Shown: positions 24,044 through 33,375 of the stretch, in pieces
Numbering within the stretch: position 1 is the stretch's first letter
Layout of the letters: each line of letters opens with the position of its first letter
Assembly: GCA_034005175.1 (NCBI GenBank)
Contig: JAVEVF010000004.1
Coordinates: 1-38,457 of the forward strand
Direction of reading: 5' to 3'
Source: JAVEVF01 sp034005175
GTDB lineage: Bacteria; Actinomycetota; Coriobacteriia; Anaerosomatales; SLCP01
Length of the DNA: 38,457 bases
Notes under the pieces: generated by a model
Databases searched by the model: none
What the model saw: the letters and a program-made list of their open reading frames with translations, nothing else
What the model was told of the DNA's origin: nothing
Made by a program: the position numbers and the translations under genes

Positions 24044-25264
24044 TTAGAGCGGCAACTCAACACGTACGGTGGTCCCCTTACCCGCAACGCTTGATATCTG
24101 CAGGTCGCCACCCTCTATGCGTACGCGCTCGCTGATGCTGTGCAAGCCGAGCGAACCGTTGATCAGCGCGTCTCGGCGCGCCAGGTCCACGTCAAAACCA
24201 ATCCCGTCGTCGATGACGGTCAGCACTATAGCCGAGGGCTGGTGGTCCAAGGTAACCTCAAATGAGCTTGCCGATGCATGTTTGACCACATTGCTTGTAG
24301 CTTCTTTGGCAACACGGTAGAGGCACGCCTCGGTCGCACCGCTCAATAGCGCCTGCTCGCCGCCGACCGTGAGCTTCCCTTTGACCTCCCGGCCGCTCGT
24401 CGCCTCTCTCACCCAATGGTTGATGGCCTCGATGAGACCGAGATCCTTCAGCTTTGCGGGCCGCAGATCGTAGATGACGCGCCGCAGCTCATCCATGCTG
24501 GAGTTGAGCTCGTCCTGCAGCTCCTCCAAGCGCGCTGTGACGCGGGACAGATCACCGTTTGCCGCTTGCTTCTTGCACAGCTCCAAGCCCAGCGAGATCG
24601 AGAACAGCGACTGAGCGATCCCGTCGTGCATCTCGCGCGCGATACGATCGCGCTCGGATGCGAGCAACACGTAGTGGTGCTGTTCCGAGAGGCGCGCGTT
24701 GACAACCGCGGCTGCCGCAAACGAGCTCAAGATCGCCAGGTACTCCGTCTCGTGCTCGGTGAAGGGCCGAGCTTCGTTGTTAATGGCGCACAGCAGCCCG
24801 ATGGGTTGTTCCTTGATTTTGATAGGAGCGCATAACAGCCATGCGCCACGCGTCTCATCGTGATCGAGGTATGTGCGCCCATTATGCAGAATCTCCGAAG
24901 CCATGGCCTGCAGCCTCGGACTCCACCAATCCTCAGGATGTTCGGAGCGCGCGCCCCTGACATTGAGCGTCTCGAAATCAAGGGCTTCCCCGTGTTCGGT
25001 GGTGAGCAGAAGCACGGCTTTGTCGGTGTTGGTGACTCGTTTGGCGCGCTCTACGATCGTCTTCAAGACCTCGTCGACCGACAAGGTGGACGAGACTGCG
25101 GCAGCAACGTCGTTAAGCGAGTTGAGGAGCTGGTCGTGTACCGTACCCACTCCGTTGCGGCGGCCCAGCCGACGCCACCAGGGGCGCTGCTCGTCAAGCC
25201 CCTCCGCAGAGACTCGCGCCTGCCACGTGGAGGTGGCCAGACCTGTCTGCCGATCAGTCGTCAT
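24044..25264 (-). CDS. Cytosolic GAF-domain sensor histidine kinase (HisKA_3/NarX-LiaS type)
   Basis: This is a 406-residue protein with no membrane helices. A GAF domain (about 50-192) spans NDVAAAVSSTLSVDEVLKTI to VVNARL. The phospho-acceptor helix is ERDRIAREMHDGIAQSLFSI with H213. The ATPase domain has ATSNVVKHASA (N box), VIDDGIGFD (G1) and GSLGLHSISERV (G2). It may sense a soluble ligand or redox signal through the GAF domain, where C145 and C159 are the only nearby cysteines. ATG 25264 has a GAGGGGG site; it begins 25 bases after the ftsH stop and is followed by its response regulator. Confidence 0.92.
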   Translation of the reverse strand: MTTDRQTGLATSTWQARVSAEGLDEQRPWWRRLGRRNGVGTVHDQLLNSLNDVAAAVSSTLSVDEVLKTIVERAKRVTNTDKAVLLLTTEHGEALDFETLNVRGARSEHPEDWWSPRLQAMASEILHNGRTYLDHDETRGAWLLCAPIKIKEQPIGLLCAINNEARPFTEHETEYLAILSSFAAAAVVNARLSEQHHYVLLASERDRIAREMHDGIAQSLFSISLGLELCKKQAANGDLSRVTARLEELQDELNSSMDELRRVIYDLRPAKLKDLGLIEAINHWVREATSGREVKGKLTVGGEQALLSGATEACLYRVAKEATSNVVKHASASSFEVTLDHQPSAIVLTVIDDGIGFDVDLARRDALINGSLGLHSISERVRIEGGDLQISSVAGKGTTVRVELPL

Positions 25265-25289
25265 GTTTCAGCACCCCCTCGCGCAGTCC

Positions 25290-27275
25290 TTACGCCCCCG
25301 TCACCGCAGGTGGTGCCCCCGGCGCCTCTTCGCGGCCTGACCGTATGGGCTCGGCGGCAACAAGGTCCTCGGCAGGCTCCTCATCGACTGCGTCCTGGTC
25401 AACCTCGGGCTTCGCCGCCTCTGCAGCTGCTTCCTTCGCGAGAAACTCATCCCACTTGTCATCCAACAACGCCTCGAGCTCTTCCTTGTCCACCGTCTCA
25501 CGCTCGATCAGTACGTCAGCCATGAGGTCGAGCTGCGTGCGGCGCTCCGTGAGTATGCGGCGCGCGGTCTCGTACGCCTCATCGATGAGCCGCCGCACCT
25601 CTTTGTCGATCTCGTAGGCGACCTCGGGGCTGTAATCCGCGTTTGCCGAGAAGTCCCGGCCGAGGAAGACCTCATGATTGGCATCACCGAAGGCCTGCGG
25701 GCCGAGTTTCTCGGACATGCCGTAGCGCGTCACCATCTGCTTGGCGATCTTCGTGGCACGCTCGATGTCGTTGCTCGCACCCGTCGTTATGTCGCCCAGA
25801 GCCGTCTCCTCGGCCACACGTCCGCCGAGCATCATGGCGATGGTGTCAAGCATCTGCTGGCGCGACGTGAGAAACCTGTCTTCCGTAGGCAGGGAGAGCG
25901 TATAGCCCAGCGCTTGTCCGCGCGCGATGATCGAGATCTTGTGGATGGGGTCGGTGTTGGGGAGCAAGTGACCCACGAGTGCGTGCCCCGCTTCGTGGAA
26001 AGCGATGATGCGCTTCTCCTCGTCGGAGATGAGCCGACTCTTGCGCTCGGGACCGGAGATGACACGCTCGATGGCCTCGTCGAGCTCTTGCATGTCGATC
26101 TTCTTCTTACCGTGACGAGCGGCCAGCAAAGCCGCCTCGTTCACAAGGTTAGCAAGGTCAGCACCGGTGAACCCTGGCGTGCGGCGAGCGAGCACCTCGA
26201 GATCGATCTCGTCTTCCATCGGCTTGCCGCGCGCGTGAATCTTCAAGATGGCCTCACGACCCTTGAGGTCCGGACGGTCTACCACGATCTGTCGATCAAA
26301 GCGCCCAGGGCGCAGCAACGCCGGGTCGAGGATGTCAGGCCGGTTCGTGGCCGCGATGAGGATGACATTGTCCTTGATGTCGAAGCCATCCATCTCCACT
26401 AGCAGCTGGTTGAGCGTCTGCTCGCGCTCATCGTGCCCGCCGCCGAGACCTGCACCGCGCTGGCGACCCACAGCATCGATCTCATCCATGAAGATGATGC
26501 ATGGACTAGCGGCCTTGGCTTGCTCGAACAAGTCGCGAACGCGGCTCGCACCTACGCCCACGAACATCTCGACGAAGTCCGAACCAGAGATTGAGAAGAA
26601 GGGCACGGCAGCCTCGCCTGCCACGGCGCGCGCAAGCAGCGTCTTGCCGGTGCCCGGAGGACCAACGAGCAGAACGCCCTTGGGGATCTTCGCCCCAAGC
26701 GCCTGGAACTTGCCGGGGTTGGCAAGAAACTCTTTGATCTCCTGGAGCTCCTCGATCGCCTCATCGGCACCGGCGACATCGTTGAACGTCACACGAGGCT
26801 GGTCGCGCGTCATACGCTTCGCACGCGCCTTGCCAAACGACATCACCTTGGAGTTCCCGCCCTGCATCTGGCTGAAGAAGTAGAGCATGACAAGAACGAG
26901 GATCCCGATGGGAAGCACCGAACTCAGCAGGCCCACCCAGATCGGCGTGTTTTGCGGGTCTATCTTGTATTTGACCTCAGGGTGGCTAGCCATGAGTTCG
27001 TTGAACGAGTCCTCACCAGCCCACGTCGATGTAAAGGCCGCCACCTTGTCGGCCTTCTTCGCTGCGTCATCAGGGTAGTACTCGCCCTGGATAACACGAT
27101 CGCGCGCGAGGAATCCCACACTCACTACCCGGCCGCCTTCCAGCGCAGCGGTGAACTCGCTTGTCGCAAGCTCAGTTGGCCGCTTCTGCGAGGCGCCAAA
27201 CGTGCCTGTCACGAAGTAGACTGCGGCCACCAACAGCACTAGGTACAGCAGCACGGTTCTTAGGTTCTTATTCAC
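25290..27275 (-). CDS. ftsH: ATP-dependent zinc metalloprotease FtsH
   Basis: This is a 661-residue membrane AAA protease that degrades unneeded membrane and short-lived proteins. It has two N-terminal helices (about 6-25 and 112-135) around an extracytoplasmic domain. The AAA domain has Walker A GPPGTGKT (205-212), pore loop FVG (238-240), Walker B IIFMDEIDAVG and the second region of homology (TNRPDILDPALLRPGRFDRQ). The zinc motif is HEAGH (427-431) and the third ligand lies in the later ASNDIERAT/D-rich helix. The tail after about 610 is acidic and Ala-rich. GTG 27275 is the start; its ribosome site is weak. It is third in tilS-hpt-ftsH, the classic bacterial order. Confidence 0.97.
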   Translation of the reverse strand: MNKNLRTVLLYLVLLVAAVYFVTGTFGASQKRPTELATSEFTAALEGGRVVSVGFLARDRVIQGEYYPDDAAKKADKVAAFTSTWAGEDSFNELMASHPEVKYKIDPQNTPIWVGLLSSVLPIGILVLVMLYFFSQMQGGNSKVMSFGKARAKRMTRDQPRVTFNDVAGADEAIEELQEIKEFLANPGKFQALGAKIPKGVLLVGPPGTGKTLLARAVAGEAAVPFFSISGSDFVEMFVGVGASRVRDLFEQAKAASPCIIFMDEIDAVGRQRGAGLGGGHDEREQTLNQLLVEMDGFDIKDNVILIAATNRPDILDPALLRPGRFDRQIVVDRPDLKGREAILKIHARGKPMEDEIDLEVLARRTPGFTGADLANLVNEAALLAARHGKKKIDMQELDEAIERVISGPERKSRLISDEEKRIIAFHEAGHALVGHLLPNTDPIHKISIIARGQALGYTLSLPTEDRFLTSRQQMLDTIAMMLGGRVAEETALGDITTGASNDIERATKIAKQMVTRYGMSEKLGPQAFGDANHEVFLGRDFSANADYSPEVAYEIDKEVRRLIDEAYETARRILTERRTQLDLMADVLIERETVDKEELEALLDDKWDEFLAKEAAAEAAKPEVDQDAVDEEPAEDLVAAEPIRSGREEAPGAPPAVTGA

Positions 27276-27310
27276 CGATACTCAATCTCCCTCAGGGACT
27301 CGCCTGTGCG

Positions 27311-27850
27311 CTAGCCTGCGTAGATCTCGGGTCGCAGGACGCCGATATAAGGCAGGTTACGGTACCGCTCGGCATAGTCCAGGCCGTACCCCACCACGAA
27401 CTTGTCGGGAATCTCAAAACCAACGTACTTGCAGTTGATAGGTACCCGCTGCTTGTCGATCTTGTACAGCAACGAAACGATCTCCAGTGATTTCGGCTTG
27501 CGTGATGCCAGGTTCTTCATCAGATACTTGAGGGTCAATCCGGTGTCGATGATGTCCTCAACGACAAGCACATTGCGATCCTCGATGAGCTCATCCAGGT
27601 CCTTGATGATACGCACCACGCCTGACGACTGTGTGGACGAGCCGTAGGAAGACACCGCCATGAAATCGATCTCCACCGGTGACGTGATGGCGCGTGCCAG
27701 GTCGGCGACGAACAAAGCCGCACCTCTCAGCACCGCGATGAGCAGCACCGAGTCATCCTGATAGTCAGCACTGATCTGCTCGCCCAACGCAAGGATACGC
27801 GCCTGTATCTCATTCTCGCTGATGATGACCTGGTCGAGATCGGGATGCAT
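27311..27850 (-). CDS. hpt: Hypoxanthine phosphoribosyltransferase
   Basis: This is a 179-residue purine salvage enzyme that joins hypoxanthine or guanine with PRPP. The PRPP-binding motif is VLVVEDIIDTGLTLKYL, the flexible loop region is VSSYGSSTQSSG, and FVVGYGLDYAERYRNLPYIG is the base-binding C-terminal end. ATG 27850 directly follows the tilS stop and has AGGAG six bases upstream within tilS. The tilS-hpt-ftsH order is widespread in Gram-positive bacteria. Its 3' end is 35 bases from the ftsH start. Confidence 0.96.
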   Translation of the reverse strand: MHPDLDQVIISENEIQARILALGEQISADYQDDSVLLIAVLRGAALFVADLARAITSPVEIDFMAVSSYGSSTQSSGVVRIIKDLDELIEDRNVLVVEDIIDTGLTLKYLMKNLASRKPKSLEIVSLLYKIDKQRVPINCKYVGFEIPDKFVVGYGLDYAERYRNLPYIGVLRPEIYAG

Positions 27851-29293
27851 TCACAACTCCTGTCCATTGTGCCGGCTGCAACAACCCGTCGGCCCAGTCC
27901 GCCATGTGAGCCGCACAGGCCTCGTGGTGTGCGGCTGCACCTTGTATTCGTCACTCATCCTCACACCAGCAACCCAAACGACGCTATCACCATCGCGCAC
28001 GACAGGCACACCCGCGCGTACGCGCCGTGGCACCTTCTCGTCGGTGAGCAGGTCAGAGAGCTTCTTTGAGCCGCCCATGCCCAACGGTCGCATCCGCTCG
28101 CCTTCACGAACAGGCCCGACGGTGAACGCGGTCGCGGAATGAGCATCAATCACGACACTGAACCGCTCGCGCGATGCCTCTCCTCCTGCCGCAAGAGCTG
28201 CCTCGATAGAGCCGTATATGCCGAGGTCCACACTCCCTGGTATTGGGAGCAAAGAAGGTGCCACGCCCGGAAGGTGCTTGTCCGAGTGCGAAATCACTAT
28301 TTTACCGTACTCCGAGAAGGCTCGCAGGCCCTCGGGCAGGTCGCGTGCGAAACTCTCCTCCGCCATGCCCTCGACGATAGCCTCCACATGTTCTGAATCG
28401 AGGGGGGAGATGTCAGGAAACGTGTCCTCCAGTGCCGCACGCACAGTGCGGCGCTGCATGGCGCGGCTCAGCGTGGCCATCATCGTCCGTTCAAGCGCCA
28501 CCTCGTCTGCTGGGTGCGTCGGCGTAGCTGCGAAATCATGCGCGAACGCGTGTGCCATGGCATCAAGCAGTTCGTCCTCGTCGCTGAGAAGACGCATCGT
28601 TCGTGCGAGCGTGCTGCGCAACGCCGGCTCCACGACAAGCAATGCCGGCACGACTTCATGGCGCACACGCGCGCGCAACCGGCTCGTGTCGAGGTTTGTG
28701 GCGTCCTCACGCCACTCTCCGTGCGGCTGTGCGCTCAGCCATGCTTGCACGTCGTCGCGCGAAACATCAATCAGCGGCCGCACGACCCGCCCTCGGATGG
28801 GCCGGATGGATGCTAGGCCTCCCATCCCCGCACCACGCAACAGTCGCATGACGAAAGTCTCGATTCGGTCATCAAGCGTGTGCGCCACTGCAATGCGTGC
28901 AATCGGCGGGTGGACATCAAACATGGCTGCCCGCGCATCGGCCTCTTCATCAGCGAAGCGATATCGGACACGACGGCCGGCGTCTTCGAGGTTCAAGCCC
29001 TCGGCGGCCGCATAGCCTGCCACATCGAATCGCATGGCGCGACAAGCCACACCCAGCCGCTCGCACTCGGCAATGACGAACTGCTCATCCCTATCAGCCT
29101 CAACGCCACGCAGCTCGTGATTGATATGCAGCACGCCAAGATGGAGACCCTCACCGAGATGACCCTCGGCGAGCAGACGCAACAGCGCGACCGAGTCTGC
29201 GCCGCCAGAAACCATCACCACCACTGGTGAACCGGGTGGCAGCATCTCGTGCGCCGTCACAGTGGCGCGCGCCGTATCGATGATCTCGTTCAT
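27851..29293 (-). CDS. tilS: tRNA(Ile)-lysidine synthase
   Basis: This is a 480-residue enzyme that modifies C34 of the CAU-anticodon isoleucine tRNA with lysine, needed to read AUA. The N-terminal ATP-PP domain has VMVSGGADSVALLRLL (SGGADS at 29-34), with GVLHINHELRG, AHTLDDRIETFVMRLLRGAG and RPLIDVSR. The C-terminal substrate-binding domain (about 370-465) includes GPVREGERMRPLGMGGSKKL, the usual TilS C-terminal motif. Its stop is adjacent to the hpt start. ATG 29293 lacks an obvious ribosome site. The 134-base gap to the next gene (29294-29427) shows nothing I can assign. Confidence 0.95.
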   Translation of the reverse strand: MNEIIDTARATVTAHEMLPPGSPVVVMVSGGADSVALLRLLAEGHLGEGLHLGVLHINHELRGVEADRDEQFVIAECERLGVACRAMRFDVAGYAAAEGLNLEDAGRRVRYRFADEEADARAAMFDVHPPIARIAVAHTLDDRIETFVMRLLRGAGMGGLASIRPIRGRVVRPLIDVSRDDVQAWLSAQPHGEWREDATNLDTSRLRARVRHEVVPALLVVEPALRSTLARTMRLLSDEDELLDAMAHAFAHDFAATPTHPADEVALERTMMATLSRAMQRRTVRAALEDTFPDISPLDSEHVEAIVEGMAEESFARDLPEGLRAFSEYGKIVISHSDKHLPGVAPSLLPIPGSVDLGIYGSIEAALAAGGEASRERFSVVIDAHSATAFTVGPVREGERMRPLGMGGSKKLSDLLTDEKVPRRVRAGVPVVRDGDSVVWVAGVRMSDEYKVQPHTTRPVRLTWRTGPTGCCSRHNGQEL

Positions 29294-29427
29294 GGTGCCA
29301 GGGTATCGCAGCCATCAACCCATATGCGATCCAAATCCTTGCCGTGAGGGCAGCATCGCCCGTCACAGCGGCACCACGCGCCACTTAAGCATCAGCTGTG
29401 GCATGCCGCAAGAGGGCACTCGGAGAT

Positions 29428-30318
29428 CTACTTCTCGAACTCCAGTGGGATCTCAACGAGGTTGATGCGTGAGCCGTCCTTCGCAGAAAGCTCGAACACG
29501 ACAAGCGAACCAGCACCCTTGCGAGTGACCTCGAACGGCACTGTCACATCAAACGTGCCCCACGTGCCAGTTCCCGCCGTGGCCATGCCCGAACCCTCGG
29601 CCACGATGAGCCCAGCTTGATCGACGATCTCGTAGGAGAACGCTGCCTCGAACGTGTTGGACATGCCAGCGACCCTTAGCGGGCTTGCGACCTTCTGCCA
29701 TGGAGCCGGCGTCTCCACGAGGATGGCGGGAAGGGTGTTGTCGGCAAAGACCGCACGGTCGACGGGCGGCGAGACGATGACACCTTCCCCTCCGATGGCC
29801 TCGACCAGTTTGCCGTCGATTCTGAAGGCAACGCTGTTCACAGTGGGAAGAGCTGTAAGGGTGTACACCACCTGCGCAACGCGCAACTGCATCGAAAGCG
29901 AGCCGCCGCCTCCCTCGAACTCAGGCGAGAGATCCACTGTCGCGACGCCGTCGGAGATGGCCACGTCGTTAAGGGTCGTCCCCGCTGGGATCTCAGTGCT
30001 CAGGCCCGCCTCAACGTCGCGATCGGTCGGACCCGCAAGCAGCGCGGTGAGCGCGGCGCGTGCCACCCCCGCAGTACTCGGCATCTCTCGGGTCGCCACA
30101 CCCAGCTTCTCGCCCCTCACGAGATACAGCATGGGGGTGATGGTGCCCTCTGAGGGTGCGGGTTCAGGAGTGGCAGTGGGCAGATGATCGGGCTCCTCGG
30201 GTTGCTGTGGCTTGACCTCGCGTGCACATCCCGGCAACGCCATGACCAGGAAGACAAGAAGGAGGAGGATGCTGAGAATGCCGATTGCGCGACCTCGGCT
30301 CGCATGCATCATCTTCAT
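29428..30318 (-). CDS. GerMN and Gmad2 domain lipoprotein
   Basis: This is a 296-residue secreted lipoprotein. The signal peptide (residues about 10-30) ends in the lipobox LPGC, followed by a Pro/Glu/Thr-rich linker. A GerMN (sporulation/germination) domain covers about 65-185, with LYLVRGEKLGVATREMP, ALLAGPTDRDVEAGLSTEIP, VATVDLSPEF and RIDGK. A Gmad2 immunoglobulin-like domain follows (about 205-290), with VETPAPWQKVASPLRVAGMS at its start. Such proteins occur in spore formers and in non-sporulating actinobacteria, often in the cell envelope. ATG 30318 has GGGAG about six bases upstream. It stands alone between tilS and the liv genes and may be transcribed into tilS. Confidence 0.82.
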   Translation of the reverse strand: MKMMHASRGRAIGILSILLLLVFLVMALPGCAREVKPQQPEEPDHLPTATPEPAPSEGTITPMLYLVRGEKLGVATREMPSTAGVARAALTALLAGPTDRDVEAGLSTEIPAGTTLNDVAISDGVATVDLSPEFEGGGGSLSMQLRVAQVVYTLTALPTVNSVAFRIDGKLVEAIGGEGVIVSPPVDRAVFADNTLPAILVETPAPWQKVASPLRVAGMSNTFEAAFSYEIVDQAGLIVAEGSGMATAGTGTWGTFDVTVPFEVTRKGAGSLVVFELSAKDGSRINLVEIPLEFEK

Positions 30319-30432
30319 GACATCTCCCTTCAACACTGCATACGTGATAGATGTACCCTTCAAGAAACACGGATTTCTACCACCCACCGACTGTCACGCG
30401 ATCGTTGCTGCGGTGTGACACTGCCAAGAACA

Positions 30433-30462
30433 GCGAGGGCGCCCCGCCTGGAGCGCCCTCGC
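30433..30462 (-). terminator. Hairpin terminator after livF
   Basis: The ten-base perfect arms GCGAGGGCGC and GCGCCCTCGC are separated by a ten-base loop and lie 23 bases after the livF stop. The following bases on the minus strand are only mildly T-rich, so this may be a partial terminator. It closes the liv operon before the GerMN gene, whose start is about 115 bases on; the rest of the gap 30319-30484 shows no other element. Confidence 0.7.
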
Positions 30463-30484
30463 ATCATATTCATGAAACGCGCTG

Positions 30485-31192
30485 CTATGACTCGCCGAGA
30501 TACGCCTTGCGAACATCGTCGTTAGCTAGCAGTTCCCTGCCGGTGCCGGAAAGCTTGATCTCGCCTGTCTCCAGAACGTACCCGCGGTCGGCGATCGACA
30601 GTGCGAGGTTGGCGTTCTGCTCGACGAGAAGAATCGTGATGCCGTCCTCGTTGAGCTTTTGGATGATCTCGAAGATGGTCTCCACCACGACGGGAGCGAG
30701 CCCCATCGAGGGCTCATCAAGCATCATGAGCTTGGGTCTGGCCATCAGTCCGCGACCCATGGCGAGCATCTGCTGCTCGCCACCAGAAAGCGTACCGCCC
30801 TTCTGCGACTCGCGTTCCTTGAGACGCGGGAAGAGCTCATAGACGTGCTCGAGATCCTTGGCGATGCCACCCTTATCGTTGCGAAGGTATGCGCCCATCT
30901 CGAGGTTCTCCAACACGGTCATGCGCGCAAAGATACGGCGCCCCTCAGGTACCTGAACGATGCCTTTGGAGGCCACCTTATGGGCTGGCATTCCGCCGAT
31001 GCTCTCATTGATGAAATCAATGGTGCCGGACAACGGGGCCAGCTGGCCCGAGAGCGTCTTCAGCGTAGTGGACTTGCCGGCACCGTTCGCGCCGATGAGC
31101 GTGACGATCTCTCCTTCGCTGACGGCGACCGAGATACCCTTGAGCGCCTCGATCTTGCCGTACGAAGTCTTGAGGTCAGTGACTTTGAGCAC
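30485..31192 (-). CDS. livF: Branched-chain amino acid ABC transporter ATP-binding protein LivF
   Basis: This is a 235-residue ABC ATPase of the HAAT (hydrophobic amino acid) family. Walker A is GANGAGKS (34-41), the signature is LSGGEQQMLAMGRGLM and Walker B is LMMLDEPSMGLAP. It has the VPEGRRIFARMTVLENL segment that marks LivF. It partners LivG and energises LivHM. GTG 31192 has GGAGGAG upstream and starts just after the livG stop. It is the last liv gene and is followed by a hairpin. Confidence 0.95.
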   Translation of the reverse strand: MLKVTDLKTSYGKIEALKGISVAVSEGEIVTLIGANGAGKSTTLKTLSGQLAPLSGTIDFINESIGGMPAHKVASKGIVQVPEGRRIFARMTVLENLEMGAYLRNDKGGIAKDLEHVYELFPRLKERESQKGGTLSGGEQQMLAMGRGLMARPKLMMLDEPSMGLAPVVVETIFEIIQKLNEDGITILLVEQNANLALSIADRGYVLETGEIKLSGTGRELLANDDVRKAYLGES

Positions 31193-31196
31193 GGTG

Positions 31197-32093
31197 TTAC
31201 TCCTCCCCGTCCTCTGATTCGCTCACGACAGGCTCCTCGTCTAGCACTGCGTCCTCAGCCGAGCCAGACCCGGGCTCATCGTCTGCATCCTGCTGGGCAC
31301 GTGCCGCCTCGTGCTGGGCGAGCATCTCCTCGGCGCCCTTGCCGAGATAAGCCTCGATGACCTGCGGGTTGCGCTGGATATCCGCCGGGAGGCCCTCGGC
31401 GATCTTCTGGCCGAAGTCCAGCACGTAGATGCGGTCAGCGATGTCCATGACCACCTTCATATCGTGCTCGATGAGCAAGACGGTGATTCCGAGGTCGCGG
31501 ACTTGACGAATGAGCGAGTTCAGGCTGCGACTTTCCTGAGGGTTCATGCCGGCGGCAGGTTCGTCGAGCAACAGCAGTTTGGGGCTTGTGGCGAGCGCCC
31601 TTGCGATCTCAAGACGCCTTTGCTGTCCGTACGGGAGGTTCTTCGCGAGCTCGTTGCATGCCCAGCGCAGGTCCACGAAGTCAAGCCACCTCAGCGCTTC
31701 AGTCTCCGTCGCCTGCTCCTCGCGCCGAAACTTCGGTGTACGCAGAACCGCACCCACCGGTCCCTCGCTCGTGCGCGTGTGGCGCCCGACCATGACGTTT
31801 TCCAGTGCCGTCATGTTCTGGAACAGGCGGATGTTCTGAAACGTCCGCGCGATCCCCATGTCACAGATCTTGTGGGGCTTGATACCCCCCACCGAAACGC
31901 CGCTGAACGTGAGCGTGCCCTCTGTGGGGGTGTAGATTCCCGTGAGCAGATTGAAGAAGGTGGTCTTACCCGCGCCGTTAGGGCCGATGAGCGCAACGAT
32001 CTCACCTTCATCGATGTGCAGCGTCACGTCTGAGACGGCCTTGAGTCCGCCGAACTGCATCGTGACGTTGTTTGCTTCTACCAGTGATGCCAT
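31197..32093 (-). CDS. livG: Branched-chain amino acid ABC transporter ATP-binding protein LivG, with acidic C-terminal tail
   Basis: This is a 298-residue ABC ATPase. It has Walker A GPNGAGKT (37-44), the LivG-type ARTFQNIRLFQNMTALENVMVG, the signature LPYGQQRRLEIARAL and Walker B LLLLDEPAAGMNP. The normal LivG end is near QVIEAYLG; about 45 more residues follow, dominated by Asp, Glu, Ala and Ser and ending SESEDGEE. The tail is unusual for the family. ATG 32093 has a GGAAAGG site seven bases upstream; upstream in-frame codons overlap livM. It is coupled to livF. Confidence 0.94.
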   Translation of the reverse strand: MASLVEANNVTMQFGGLKAVSDVTLHIDEGEIVALIGPNGAGKTTFFNLLTGIYTPTEGTLTFSGVSVGGIKPHKICDMGIARTFQNIRLFQNMTALENVMVGRHTRTSEGPVGAVLRTPKFRREEQATETEALRWLDFVDLRWACNELAKNLPYGQQRRLEIARALATSPKLLLLDEPAAGMNPQESRSLNSLIRQVRDLGITVLLIEHDMKVVMDIADRIYVLDFGQKIAEGLPADIQRNPQVIEAYLGKGAEEMLAQHEAARAQQDADDEPGSGSAEDAVLDEEPVVSESEDGEE

Positions 32094-32118
32094 GGATGCG
32101 CCTTTCCGAGACCCCGGC

Positions 32119-33372
32119 TTATAGATCGTCACCGGGCATGGCGGTGCGGTGCTCCGCGTCGTACAGGGTCTGGTCCATCTCGTCGAGCGCCTTGGTGTCT
32201 TCCGGATGCAGCTCCCGCGCTCGGCGCTTAGAAGGAATGATGCCCTGTGGCCGCAGAGCCATCATGAGCACCATCAGAAAACCAAAGACGAGGTAGCGGT
32301 AGTTCGAGATCGCCGACTGAGCTTCACCGGAAAGCGTGATGCCGACAACCTCAAGCCAGCCAGCCTGAGCGGCGCCACGAATGAGCTCGGGAATGCCTTG
32401 GATGAAGAGCGCTCCGACCACCGCACCCCAAATCGAACCCATGCCGCCGATGACGACGATGGAAACGACGAACACCGACTCCATGAAGGTGAACGACTCG
32501 GGGCTCACGAATCCCTGGAAGTTCGCGAAGGTGATTCCAGCGATACCGCCCCATAGGGCGCCAAGCGCAAACGCCCAGAGCTTCGTGCCCATGATGTTCA
32601 CGCCCATAGAAGCGGCTGCCACCTCATCCTCTCGCATGGCGGTCCAGCTGCGACCGAGACGCGAGTCATCCAGACGGCGCACCACGAAGACGGTGAACAG
32701 GCACAGCAAGACGATCACGTAGTACCAGTAGATGTTGGTGTTGAACGTGAAGGTGAAGCCTTTGGAGCCCAGGTTCGGCAGTGAGAAGTAGGCGTTGGTC
32801 GATAGCCACTGGAACCCGAGCGGCTTCGGCATGACCATGCCCGCCTTGGGCAGTCCCGCCGCGCCGTTAGTGATTCCGAAGATGTTGTTGTTGAGCGCGA
32901 TGCGGACGATCTCGCCGAATCCCAGTGTCACGATCGCCAGGTAGTCTCCGCGCAGGCGAAGAACCGGCGTCCCGAGCATGACACCTGTGATAGCGCCTGC
33001 AAGCGCAGCTACGGGCAGCATCGCGAAGTAGGAGATGCCGGGTAGCCACGCCACATCGGGGAACTGCGCGGTGAGCCAAGTCGCCAAGGGGACGCCACCA
33101 AGCACCCCCGCGTATGCGCCAATGCCATAGAAAGCGATGTAGCCCAGGTCAAGCAGGCCCGCGTAACCCACGACGATGTTCAGCCCAAGCGCGAGCATCA
33201 CGTATAAACCGACAACTGCCAGGATTCGAACCATGAACATCTGTCCGAAGCCCTGAAAGACGATCGGAGCCAAGAACACCACGAGGAAGAACGCCGTAAG
33301 GAGGACCTTCTTCATCGGGCTAGCCTTGCCGTTCTCTACTTTGGTCGAGACATCCATTTTGCTTCCGCCCAT
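32119..33372 (-). CDS. livM: Branched-chain amino acid ABC transporter permease LivM
   Basis: This is a 417-residue polytopic membrane protein with about nine to ten helices. Family motifs include LGLNIVVGYAGLLDLGYIAFYGIGAYA, RLRGDYLAIVTLGFGEIVRIALNN and the EAA-like region SMGVNIMGTKLWAFALGALWGGIAG. Its C-terminal 40 residues are a charged cytoplasmic extension (KRRARELHPEDTKALDEMDQ). It pairs with LivH. ATG 33372 has AAGGTG six bases upstream in the end of livH and a gap of three bases; an ATG five codons later is an alternative. Confidence 0.94.
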   Translation of the reverse strand: MGGSKMDVSTKVENGKASPMKKVLLTAFFLVVFLAPIVFQGFGQMFMVRILAVVGLYVMLALGLNIVVGYAGLLDLGYIAFYGIGAYAGVLGGVPLATWLTAQFPDVAWLPGISYFAMLPVAALAGAITGVMLGTPVLRLRGDYLAIVTLGFGEIVRIALNNNIFGITNGAAGLPKAGMVMPKPLGFQWLSTNAYFSLPNLGSKGFTFTFNTNIYWYYVIVLLCLFTVFVVRRLDDSRLGRSWTAMREDEVAAASMGVNIMGTKLWAFALGALWGGIAGITFANFQGFVSPESFTFMESVFVVSIVVIGGMGSIWGAVVGALFIQGIPELIRGAAQAGWLEVVGITLSGEAQSAISNYRYLVFGFLMVLMMALRPQGIIPSKRRARELHPEDTKALDEMDQTLYDAEHRTAMPGDDL

Positions 33373-33375
33373 GGC

